From: Bacteroidales bacterium
Lineage (GTDB): Bacteria > Bacteroidota > Bacteroidia > Bacteroidales > NBLH01
Length of the DNA stretch: 8,809 bases
Assembly (NCBI GenBank): GCA_026988445.1
Contig: JALSLF010000512.1
Location: 1 to 8,809, forward strand
Direction of reading: 5' to 3'
Shown here piece after piece: positions 1 to 5,171 of the stretch. The notes below the pieces were generated by a model. That model was not told the DNA's origin. It searched no databases and was given only the letters and a program-made list of their open reading frames with translations. Within the stretch, counting starts at the first letter, position 1. The number at the start of each line of letters is the position of its first letter. Both the position numbers and the translations under genes were made by a program.

Positions 1-2
1 TT

Positions 3-482
3 TTATTTATTTGCTATTTTTAGAACTTTATCTATGAATTTATGATTTAACCAAATACCATTTTCTTTCATTGTATGTAATAAAGGTTTGATTTTATTTA
101 TCAAGCCTAATTCTTTGGATTTAAGCAAAACACCAATTGTGCCCGTTAGTTTTAAATTAAAATGATTAGCATATTCTCGTCCTGCTTTTTCATCAATTAT
201 TAATAAATCAGCTTTCAGCTCGTTAGCAAGAACAATCACTTCTGCTTCGCCTTTGTCTAAATCGCTGATGTATTTTAGCGGTTCCCTATCAGTTATTGAT
301 TTTATTTCTATCCAGTCAATAGCAGATAAATCAGTATAATAATCTTTTTTTTTGCCTTCTTCTATTTCTTCAAAAACACCTTGCGGAATAATTATTTTGC
401 CGTATAGTTCTTTTAATAGTTCAAGCTTTGATATAGTCAAAAGTGTAATTATTGGTGTTGTATTTGAAATAATTTTATGCAT
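3..482 (-). CDS. DUF3368 PIN-like toxin of a type II toxin-antitoxin pair
   Basis: This is a predicted PIN-fold ribonuclease of the DUF3368 family, the usual toxin partner of UPF0175 antitoxins. Counting from MHKIISNTTP, the family signs are the opening strand IISNTTPIITL (2-14), IIIPQGVFEEI (30-40), the acidic cluster LDKGEAEVIVLA (75-86), the strand LLIIDEKAGREYA (93-105) and the C-terminal TGTIGVLLKSKELGLI (113-128). The likely metal ligands are E39, E79/E81 and D97. The first acidic position, often Asp in PIN proteins, is Asn7 here; to my knowledge SNTTP/SNTSP also occurs in DUF3368 proteins, so I do not read this as inactivation. Length is 159 aa and the protein is complete. An in-frame ATG 12 bases upstream (codon at 492-494) would add MTCK; I prefer the inner ATG because family members begin just before the IxSxT strand. 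The start overlaps the antitoxin's 3' end by 8 bases, which suggests translational coupling. The RNA target is unknown. Confidence 0.85.
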   Translation of the reverse strand: MHKIISNTTPIITLLTISKLELLKELYGKIIIPQGVFEEIEEGKKKDYYTDLSAIDWIEIKSITDREPLKYISDLDKGEAEVIVLANELKADLLIIDEKAGREYANHFNLKLTGTIGVLLKSKELGLINKIKPLLHTMKENGIWLNHKFIDKVLKIANK

Positions 483-732
483 TTTGCATGTCATTTAATA
501 AATCATCTTCCGAACTATGATAAAAAAAAGAGACTTGATACTTGTTTATTAATTCGATAAAATCAACTCGATTTAAGTTAAGGACTTTGGCGGCAAGGCT
601 TGACGAGATTTTACCTATTTCATATAGTTTTACTACTGTAAGTTTGCGCATTTCGTTTATAAATTCGGTATCCTGCATTTTTAATGTAAATGCAAGTTCT
701 TTTGGATAGGACACTTTTAAATCGTTTTCCAT
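475..732 (-). CDS. UPF0175 family antitoxin
   Basis: This is a small (85 aa) protein of the UPF0175 family, predicted to bind and neutralise the PIN-like toxin encoded immediately downstream and probably to repress its own operon. The family core is clear: VVKLYEIGKISSSLAAKVL (33-51) and NRVDFIELINKYQVSFF (54-70) match the usual pattern of a helix pair in which 'A-LYE-G-IS-G-AA' is followed by 'R-EF-ELL--YGVS'. This part looks like a compact DNA-binding helical unit. The tail (71-85, acidic, SSEDDLLNDMQNA) is the part most likely to contact the toxin, though that is inference. Gene order, antitoxin first with a short overlap into the toxin, fits the known UPF0175-DUF3368 arrangement. The only ATG in frame near the N-terminus is used, and no Shine-Dalgarno sequence precedes it. 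Confidence 0.85.
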   Translation of the reverse strand: MENDLKVSYPKELAFTLKMQDTEFINEMRKLTVVKLYEIGKISSSLAAKVLNLNRVDFIELINKYQVSFFYHSSEDDLLNDMQNA

Positions 733-757
733 AATTGTAATTTTTGATTACCTTTTG

Positions 758-765
758 CAAATTTA
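758..765 (-). promoter_or_regulatory. candidate Bacteroidota -7 box for the toxin-antitoxin operon
   Basis: Read on the minus strand, this is TAAATTTG, a match to the Bacteroidota -7 consensus TAnnTTTG, 25 bases upstream of the antitoxin ATG. A start of transcription a few bases downstream would leave a leader of about 20 bases. I see no TTTG-type -33 element at the expected spacing, and the sequence is AT-rich, so a chance match is possible. Confidence 0.3.
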
Positions 766-790
766 CAAAACTTTGTGTACTAATTTTTGC

Positions 791-831
791 CTCAATAGAT
801 ACTTATTGAAGTAGATAATCGCTCAATTTAG
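791..831 (+). repeat. dispersed intergenic repeat, copy A (41 bp)
   Basis: This 41-bp segment recurs at 5062-5106 in the same orientation with one substitution (G821 to A) and a 4-base insertion (ttga). It contains an inverted repeat, tcaata (792-797) and tattga (804-809), around a 6-base loop; the insertion in the other copy falls inside this loop and leaves both arms intact. It lies between fabG and the antitoxin gene, both transcribed from the opposite strand. Function unknown. Confidence 0.8.
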
Positions 832-837
832 CAAGTA

Positions 838-869
838 ATTGGCAAATTAGTATATTGGTAAATTAGCAA
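838..869 (+). repeat. two-copy 16-bp direct repeat
   Basis: Two adjacent 16-base units, ATTGGCAAATTAGTAT (838-853) and ATTGGTAAATTAGCAA (854-869), differ at 4 positions. They sit between the 41-bp dispersed repeat and the 8-bp tandem array and belong to the same low-complexity tract. Confidence 0.6.
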
Positions 870-876
870 GTATCTT

Positions 877-924
877 CAATACACCAATACACCAATACAC
901 CAATATACCAATACACCAATACAC
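877..924 (+). repeat. 8-bp tandem array, six units of CAATACAC
   Basis: Six head-to-tail copies of CAATACAC run from 877 to 924; only the fourth (CAATATAC, 901-908) deviates, by one base. The array ends 7 bases before the fabG stop codon on the opposite strand, so it would lie in the fabG 3' untranslated region. A degenerate piece of the same word occurs upstream of folD (5172-5194). Near-perfect short tandem units suggest copy number may vary by slippage. Confidence 0.9.
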
Positions 925-931
925 TAATAAT

Positions 932-1678
932 TTATATCAACATAGCTCCAGTAACCTGAATAACCTGTCCGCTAATATACGAGGACAAATCAGAAGCCAA
1001 AAATAAAGCAGTATTTGCAACATCTTCCGGCGTACCTCCACGTTTCAACGGAATTCCCTTAATCCACTCTTCCACAACTTTTTCAGGCAATTTTGCAGTC
1101 ATATCCGTAATAATAAAACCCGGAGCAATCGCATTACAACGAATATTACGGGAACCTAATTCTTTTGCAGTCGATTTAGTAAGTCCAATCATACCCGCTT
1201 TTGATGCCGAATAATTTGCTTGCGAAGCATTACCACCAACACCCACAATCGAACTCATATTTACAATAGAGCCCGAGCGTTGTTTCATCATGGTACCAAT
1301 AACCGCTTTGGTCATATTAAAAGCCGATTTTAAATTAACGTTTATCACCAAATCCCATTGTTCTTCGCTCATACGCATTAATAGAGTATCGCGTGTGATA
1401 CCTGCGTTATTAATCAAAACATCCACTTTTCCGAAATCTTCAACAATCTGTTTAACAAGCTCTTGCGAAGCATCAAATTTAGAAGCATCAGCAGCATAGC
1501 CTTTTCCTTTTACACCCATGTCTGCCAATTCTTTCTCTAAAGACTTCACATTATCGTCAATTGCCAAATCGGTAAAAGCCACATTAGCTCCATGTTTCCC
1601 AAAAGTTAAAGCAATAGCACGTCCGATACCTCTTGCGGCGCCGGTAACAATAGCAGTTTTTCCTTCTAATAATTTCAT
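932..1678 (-). CDS. fabG: 3-oxoacyl-[acyl-carrier-protein] reductase (FabG)
   Basis: This short-chain dehydrogenase/reductase is predicted to reduce 3-oxoacyl-ACP to 3-hydroxyacyl-ACP with NADPH in each fatty-acid elongation cycle, in the cytoplasm. Counting from MKLLEGK, it shows the Rossmann nucleotide loop TGAARGIG (12-19), NNAG (90-93) followed directly by the FabG-typical ITRDTLLMRM (94-103), and the catalytic set N114, S143, Y156 and K160 (YSASK). PGFIITDMT (186-194) and the C-terminal SSYISGQVIQV complete the fold. Length is 248 aa, normal for FabG. The ATG at 1678 is preferred; a TTG 12 bases upstream would only add MIKI before the usual N-terminus. The C-terminal turn reads VTGAM where most homologues have DGGM or similar. 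The gene stands alone, without acpP, fabF or fabD, so a role as a different SDR cannot be fully excluded, but the ITRD motif argues for FabG. Confidence 0.9.
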   Translation of the reverse strand: MKLLEGKTAIVTGAARGIGRAIALTFGKHGANVAFTDLAIDDNVKSLEKELADMGVKGKGYAADASKFDASQELVKQIVEDFGKVDVLINNAGITRDTLLMRMSEEQWDLVINVNLKSAFNMTKAVIGTMMKQRSGSIVNMSSIVGVGGNASQANYSASKAGMIGLTKSTAKELGSRNIRCNAIAPGFIITDMTAKLPEKVVEEWIKGIPLKRGGTPEDVANTALFLASDLSSYISGQVIQVTGAMLI

Positions 1679-1953
1679 AATCTTTATCAAATTTTATTTT
1701 AAAAAATACAAAAGCAATAATACGAAAAAAAAAAGGATTTTTATAATTGCAGTCCGAAATTATACAAATATTTAGCAATTTTCAAAAAACCGAAATTGGA
1801 CACAATATAAAGTATCATTAAAATAAATTTAATTCTAAATTACTTTTCACTTTTAACTCAAATTAAATTATTATTTATCAGATATTTACTAAAAAACATC
1901 TAATAAAAAGTTGATTATACTACCCTTATTAAATTCATAAAAAATATGTATTT
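1679..1953. other. AT-rich divergent spacer between fabG and the thioredoxin-like operon
   Basis: This spacer separates fabG (minus) from the redox operon (plus), so it should carry promoters for both. It is very AT-rich with A/T runs, including a run of 11 A (1725-1735). I find no convincing TAnnTTTG box on either strand at a sensible distance; TATTTTTA at 1949-1956 comes closest on the plus strand but lacks the final G. Open frames here are shadows with no recognisable protein. Confidence 0.5.
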
Positions 1954-1970
1954 TTAACAAAATTTGTTAA
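1954..1970. promoter_or_regulatory. 17-bp palindrome next to the start codon, possible operator
   Basis: TTAACAAAATTTGTTAA is a perfect inverted repeat with 8-base arms around a single central A. It ends 2 bases before the ATG of the first thioredoxin-like gene, so a protein bound here would overlap the translation start region. It could be an operator for a dimeric regulator, or a chance palindrome in AT-rich DNA; no regulator gene is adjacent. Confidence 0.35.
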
Positions 1971-1972
1971 TT

Positions 1973-2446
1973 ATGATAAAACAGCTAATTATTTTAATTT
2001 TTCTAACAGGCATAATAATTTCACAAACTAAGGCACAAGCTATAATGAAGTTTAATGAATTTGAACCCTATCTGCACAGGCAAAACGATACGGTTTATAT
2101 ACTAAATTTTTGGGCTACATGGTGTCGTCCCTGCGTTAAAGAACTTCCTTATTTTGAACAAATTAACCAAACGCACAAGCAAAAAAAGCTAAAAGTTATA
2201 TTAGTAAGTTTAGATTTTGCAGAAGATTTAGAAACAAAATTAAAACCCTTTATTAAACGAAAAAATTTACAATCCGAGATTATTGTCATGGACGACCCCG
2301 ATGCCAACTCTTGGATTGATAAAGTAGATAAAAACTGGTCGGGTGCTATTCCCGCAACCTTAATTTACAAAGCAGATAAAAGAGTTTTTCACGAAGGCTC
2401 ACTAAATTATCAACAAATTGAAAATTTAATTAAAAAAGTAAAGTAA
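1973..2446 (+). CDS. Exported TlpA/ResA-like thioredoxin-fold protein
   Basis: This is a predicted thiol-disulfide oxidoreductase acting outside the cytoplasmic membrane. The N-terminus (1-23, MIKQLIILIFLTGIIISQ then TKAQA) is a signal peptide with a short basic start, hydrophobic core and an AxA-like end. The thioredoxin fold follows: strand VYILNFWATW leads into the active site W50-C51-R52-P53-C54, and the cis-proline loop is GAIPATL with P127. The mature part is short, about 134 aa, close to a minimal TlpA/ResA domain without extra N-terminal modules. The ATG at 1973 is chosen; an in-frame TTG at 1964 would add only MLI and lies within a palindrome. The next gene begins 30 bases after the stop and also encodes an exported thioredoxin-fold protein, so the two are probably co-transcribed. 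A role in cytochrome c maturation or general reduction of periplasmic disulfides is possible but not shown by the neighbours. Confidence 0.85.
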   Translation: MIKQLIILIFLTGIIISQTKAQAIMKFNEFEPYLHRQNDTVYILNFWATWCRPCVKELPYFEQINQTHKQKKLKVILVSLDFAEDLETKLKPFIKRKNLQSEIIVMDDPDANSWIDKVDKNWSGAIPATLIYKADKRVFHEGSLNYQQIENLIKKVK

Positions 2447-2476
2447 ATGTCAAATAAATTTAAATAGGTAACAATT

Positions 2477-3079
2477 ATGAGAAAAGCAGTATTATTATTT
2501 ACGATGATTATGTTTGCCGCAAGTCTGGTTTTTGCTCAAGGCTATAAAGTTGGAGACAAGGCAATAAATTTTAAATTAAAAAATGTAGATGGCAAAATGA
2601 TTGCCTCACAAGATTTTAAAGATGCGAAAGGTCTTATTATTATTTTTACGTGCAATACCTGTCCGTATGCGGTTAAATATGAAGACCGGATAATTGCCTT
2701 AGATAAAAAATATAAAACCAAAGGTTTTCCGGTAATAGCTATTAATCCTAACGATCCGGAAGTTCAACCGGATGATACTTATGAAAAAATGGTGAAAAAA
2801 GCGCAAGAAAAGCAGTTTACTTTTCCCTATCTTTATGATCCGGGGCGGAAAGTATCAGCAGTTTACGGAGCAACAAAAACGCCACACGTGTATTTAGTAA
2901 GTAAAAAAGGCAATGCATTAACCGTTGAATACATCGGAGCTATTGATGATAATTACAAAGACGCATCAATGGTTAAAAAAACATATCTTGAAGATGCAAT
3001 TAATGCCTTGCTTGAAGGAAAAAAACCACAACCAAACTACACAAAAGCAATTGGTTGTACTGTAAAAAAGAAGTCATAA
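2477..3079 (+). CDS. Exported peroxiredoxin-like (AhpC/TSA, PRX-like) thioredoxin-family protein
   Basis: This 200-aa protein belongs to the AhpC/TSA-redoxin superfamily, most like the PRX_like1 group. A signal peptide covers residues 1-20 (basic MRK, hydrophobic core, VFA before Q21), so it should be periplasmic. The redoxin domain begins YKVGDKAINFKLKNVDG (23-39), then IIIFTCNTCPY (54-64) carries a CxxC pair, C59 and C62, where a classical peroxiredoxin would have a single peroxidatic Cys. The cis-proline segment is TKTPHVYL with P136, followed by GAIDDN (154-159), characteristic of this subgroup. A third cysteine near the C-terminus, in AIGCTVK (C194), is conserved in family members I recall and may act as a resolving residue. 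It follows a TlpA-like gene at 30 bases on the same strand, suggesting a shared envelope redox task. Peroxidase versus disulfide reductase activity cannot be decided from sequence. Confidence 0.85.
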   Translation: MRKAVLLFTMIMFAASLVFAQGYKVGDKAINFKLKNVDGKMIASQDFKDAKGLIIIFTCNTCPYAVKYEDRIIALDKKYKTKGFPVIAINPNDPEVQPDDTYEKMVKKAQEKQFTFPYLYDPGRKVSAVYGATKTPHVYLVSKKGNALTVEYIGAIDDNYKDASMVKKTYLEDAINALLEGKKPQPNYTKAIGCTVKKKS

Positions 3080-3095
3080 ATTATATTTTATTTGG

Positions 3096-3238
3096 GCGGC
3101 TACGGGCTTTACGCTTGTAGTCCCAATAGTAAAAAATAACAAAACCTAAAAAGGCAAAGGAGCTTCCGTTGGTCGCTCTTTCCCTTTTGGTTTTGTAAAT
3201 TTTTCACCATCGGGAGCTACCGCTTCAATCCCTGCCGC
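3096..3238 (-). ncRNA. Rod-shaped structured RNA candidate, resembling the Flavo-1 motif
   Basis: Read on the minus strand, almost the whole segment folds on itself. The outer stem pairs GCGGC (3238-3234) with GCCGC (3100-3096), then GGG (3232-3230) with CCC (3106-3104). A symmetric purine-rich internal loop follows: ATTGAAGCGGTAGC on the left and CTACAAGCGTAAAG on the right, 14 bases each. Next comes an uninterrupted 17-bp helix, TCCCGATGGTGAAAAAT (3215-3199) with 3137-3121, using four G-U pairs, then ACAAAACC with GGTTTTGT (8 bp), a mismatched helix and a terminal loop at 3174-3164. The conserved-looking loop and closing stem recall, from memory, a repeated Bacteroidota RNA motif (Flavo-1 type); the strand is assigned from that resemblance. 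It lies tail-to-tail with the redox operon, its 3' end 16 bases past that operon's last stop. It has no evident open frame. On the plus strand the same helix could act as a 3' stem for the operon mRNA. Confidence 0.5.
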
Positions 3239-3284
3239 AACTCGCCTAATCCGCACAGCCACATAAACCATTAAATCTCCGCAA

Positions 3285-3318
3285 AACTTTTGAACGTCCG
3301 TAAGGACTTCAAAACGTT
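3285..3318 (+). repeat. 34-nt hairpin repeat, copy 1
   Basis: The architecture is aac, 7-bp arm TTTTGAA, bulged c, GTCC, loop GTAA, GGAC, arm TTCAAAA, bulged c, gtt. All arms pair perfectly (3+7+4 bp). On the plus strand the loop is a GNRA-type tetraloop; copy 2 differs only here (GCAA), which keeps the GNRA pattern. It lies 63 bases before copy 2, in the gap before ffh. Confidence 0.85.
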
Positions 3319-3347
3319 TGAGTTTGAAAAATCTTTTGACGCCCGCA

Positions 3348-3381
3348 AACTTTTGAACGTCCGCAAGGACTTCAAAACGTT
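3348..3381 (+). repeat. 34-nt hairpin repeat, copy 2
   Basis: This is identical to copy 1 (3285-3318) except one loop base, GCAA instead of GTAA. Its last base is also the first base of the 7-bp tandem array. A 29-base spacer separates it from copy 1. A third, diverged member occurs at 5121-5154 with different but still complementary arms. Confidence 0.85.
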
Positions 3382-3422
3382 ACCAGCTACCAGTTACCAG
3401 CTACCAGCTACCAGCAACCAGT
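3381..3422 (+). repeat. 7-bp tandem array, six units of TACCAGC
   Basis: Six consecutive 7-base units read TACCAGC, TACCAGT, TACCAGC, TACCAGC, TACCAGC and AACCAGT. The array begins on the last base of the second 34-nt hairpin and lies 136 bases before the ffh start codon. The downstream remainder of the gap (3423-3513) has no recognisable element beyond degenerate ATTCAAGC-like words near 3471-3487. Confidence 0.9.
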
Positions 3423-3513
3423 ATCAACTTAACAATCCGCCGGCAGTCGGTCAAGTTTTAACAATTTAACCATTCAAGCATTCAATAAATATCCGCCCTA
3501 TTAATATTTTTAC

Positions 3514-3521
3514 TATTTTTG
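3514..3521 (+). promoter_or_regulatory. candidate -7 box for ffh
   Basis: TATTTTTG matches the Bacteroidota -7 consensus TAnnTTTG and lies 37 bases before the ffh ATG, a reasonable distance. No clear TTG or TTTG -33 element is seen about 20 bases upstream, and the region is T-rich, so this is tentative. Confidence 0.35.
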
Positions 3522-3558
3522 CAGCGCTTAATATAGAAATAACAAAATATCAAATAGT

Positions 3559-4893
3559 ATGTTTGAAAATTTATCCGATAGACTCGAAAGATCATTTAAA
3601 ATACTTAAAGGACAAGGACGCATAACCGAAGTAAACGTAGCCGAAACGCTTAAAGATGTTCGTAGAGCCTTGCTCGATGCCGACGTAAACTTTAAAATTG
3701 CCAAAGAATTTACCAATAAAGTAAAAGAAAAAGCACTGGGAGCTAATGTACTAACAGCTATTAAGCCCAATGAGTTAATGGTAAAAATAGTTCACGATGA
3801 ACTTGCCGAATTAATGGGTGGCAAAGCTGTTGAAATTAACATAAAGCCCAATCCTGCAATTATTCTTATTGCCGGTCTTCAAGGTTCGGGTAAAACAACT
3901 TTTTCAGGCAAACTGGCAAATTTATTGAAAACCAAGCATGGTAAAAAGCCCTTATTAGTTGCCGGCGACGTATATCGTCCTGCGGCTATCGAGCAATTAA
4001 AAGTTCTGGGCGAGCAAATAAGTGTTCCCGTATATACCGAAGAAGGAAGCAAAAACCCTGTTGCTATAGCAAAAGCAGCCATCAAGCATGCCAAAATGCA
4101 AGGCAACTCTGCGGTAATCATCGATACCGCCGGTCGTTTAGCCGTTGACGAAGAAATGATGAACGAAATTGCTCAAATTAAAAAAGCAGTTTCGCCACAC
4201 GAAATTTTATTTGTGGTTGATGCCATGACCGGACAAGATGCGGTAAACACAGCCAAAGAATTTAACGAGCGATTGGATTTTGACGGAGTTGTACTTACCA
4301 AATTAGATGGTGATACACGGGGTGGAGCCGCGCTCTCTATCCGTACAGTGGTTAATAAGCCCATTAAATTTGTAGGTACGGGCGAAAAAATGGAAGCCTT
4401 AGATGTTTTCCACCCCGACCGTATGGCAGATCGTATTCTGGGCATGGGTGATATTGTTACACTTGTAGAAAAAGCTCAAGAACAATTTGACCAAGAAGAA
4501 GCTCGTAAACTACAAAAGAAAATTGCCAAAAATCAGTTTAATTTCAACGATTTTATGTCGCAAATTCAACAAATTAAAAAAATGGGGAATTTGAAAGACT
4601 TGGCAAGCATGATACCGGGTGTGGGAAAAGCCATTAAAAATTTAGATATTGACGACGATGCTTTTAAAGAAATTGAAGCCATTATTCAATCAATGACCCC
4701 GGAAGAGCGCGAAAATCCGAAACTATTAAACGGTAGTCGAAGAAAAAGAATAGCCAACGGAAGCGGAAGAAACATTCAAGAAGTAAACCGTTTAATAAAA
4801 CAGTTTGACGAAACCAGAAAAATGATGAAAATGATGTCCGGAGGTAAAAACCTTTCGCGCATGATGGGCGGAATGCCTTTTGGAAAAAGATAA
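3559..4893 (+). CDS. ffh: Signal recognition particle protein Ffh (SRP54 homologue)
   Basis: Ffh binds the 4.5S/SRP RNA and hydrophobic signal sequences of nascent proteins and, with the receptor FtsY, delivers ribosomes to the membrane translocase in a GTP-driven cycle. The N domain (about 1-90) carries ALLDADVNF (37-45). The G domain has all GTPase motifs: G1 GLQGSGKTT (106-114), the insertion-box motif DVYRPAA (137-143), G3 DTAGR (189-193), G4 TKLDGD (247-252) and the closing GTGEK (273-277). The M domain (about 300-444) includes MGDIVTLVEKA, the RNA-binding segment SRRKRIANGSGRNIQEV and a methionine-rich tail (MMKMMSGG, MMGGMPFG) that forms the signal-sequence groove. Length, 444 aa, is normal. 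It appears monocistronic: the next gene, folD, starts 314 bases later after several hairpins. The ATG used gives the standard MFENLSDRL N-terminus. Confidence 0.98.
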   Translation: MFENLSDRLERSFKILKGQGRITEVNVAETLKDVRRALLDADVNFKIAKEFTNKVKEKALGANVLTAIKPNELMVKIVHDELAELMGGKAVEINIKPNPAIILIAGLQGSGKTTFSGKLANLLKTKHGKKPLLVAGDVYRPAAIEQLKVLGEQISVPVYTEEGSKNPVAIAKAAIKHAKMQGNSAVIIDTAGRLAVDEEMMNEIAQIKKAVSPHEILFVVDAMTGQDAVNTAKEFNERLDFDGVVLTKLDGDTRGGAALSIRTVVNKPIKFVGTGEKMEALDVFHPDRMADRILGMGDIVTLVEKAQEQFDQEEARKLQKKIAKNQFNFNDFMSQIQQIKKMGNLKDLASMIPGVGKAIKNLDIDDDAFKEIEAIIQSMTPEERENPKLLNGSRRKRIANGSGRNIQEVNRLIKQFDETRKMMKMMSGGKNLSRMMGGMPFGKR

Positions 4894-4963
4894 TATCAGA
4901 TAATTAGAGTTACTTGTCCTACTAAAGGCGATTGAATATTACCTATAAGCGATTATCAATAGT

Positions 4964-5016
4964 CCCGACTTTTAAGTCGGGGAATAATAAAGCAGCACAG
5001 CAAAGGGCTTTAGCCC
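4964..5016. repeat. pair of short GC-rich hairpins downstream of ffh
   Basis: The first hairpin pairs CCCGACTT (4964-4971) with AAGTCGGG (4974-4981). The second pairs GGGCT (5005-5009) with AGCCC (5012-5016). Each has a two-base loop centred on TT, so in RNA the innermost pairs would open. Neither is followed by a T-tract on the plus strand, so classical intrinsic termination of ffh is doubtful. They may be repetitive extragenic palindromes or 3'-end stabilising stems. The 314-base gap 4894-5207 otherwise holds the repeats listed separately and no gene. Confidence 0.6.
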
Positions 5017-5061
5017 GAATGAAATATTTGTCAAACAAAAAAAAATAACGAACTATTATAA

Positions 5062-5106
5062 CTCAATAGATTGATACTTATTGAAGTAGATAATCACTCA
5101 ATTTAG
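5062..5106 (+). repeat. dispersed intergenic repeat, copy B (45 bp)
   Basis: This is the second copy of the 41-bp repeat at 791-831, in the same orientation, with a 4-base insertion and one substitution. The inverted arms tcaata (5063-5068) and tattga (5079-5084) are kept and the loop grows from 6 to 10 bases. It is followed by a 34-nt hairpin and a degenerate 8-bp array, then folD. Confidence 0.8.
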
Positions 5107-5120
5107 GAATTAGATTGATA

Positions 5121-5154
5121 AACTTCAAATTGTCCTTTAGGACATTTGAACGTT
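5121..5154 (+). repeat. 34-nt hairpin repeat, diverged copy 3
   Basis: It has the same 34-base plan as 3285-3318 and 3348-3381: aac, 7-bp arm, one unpaired base, GTCC, 4-base loop, GGAC, 7-bp arm, bulged c, gtt. The arms differ, TTCAAAT pairing with ATTTGAA, yet remain fully complementary, and the loop is TTTA. Conserved outer and inner stems with exchanged middle pairs support common structure. It lies 53 bases before the folD ATG. Confidence 0.65.
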
Positions 5155-5171
5155 TCAAATAATAAGAAATT

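Noticed and set aside
1584..1778. Minus-strand open frame overlapping the start of fabG
   Set aside because: It is a shadow of fabG in another frame plus AT-rich leader, with no recognisable domain and low-complexity composition.
1964..1972. TTG start three codons upstream for the TlpA-like gene
   Set aside because: It adds only three residues, lies within the palindrome, and the ATG at 1973 gives a normal signal peptide.
3239..3284. Gene remnant in the GC-richer stretch beside the structured RNA
   Set aside because: No frame gives a recognisable protein on either strand; I see only flanking sequence between the RNA candidate and the hairpins.
3285..3381. Two 34-base repeats separated by a 29-base spacer, like a minimal CRISPR array
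   Set aside because: Only two repeats, each a near-perfect hairpin, a diverged third copy far away before folD, and no cas genes. A dispersed hairpin repeat explains it better.
4964..5016. Classical intrinsic terminator for ffh
   Set aside because: The hairpins are good but are followed by mixed A-rich sequence without a T-tract, and they start 70 bases past the stop; kept only as hairpin repeats.
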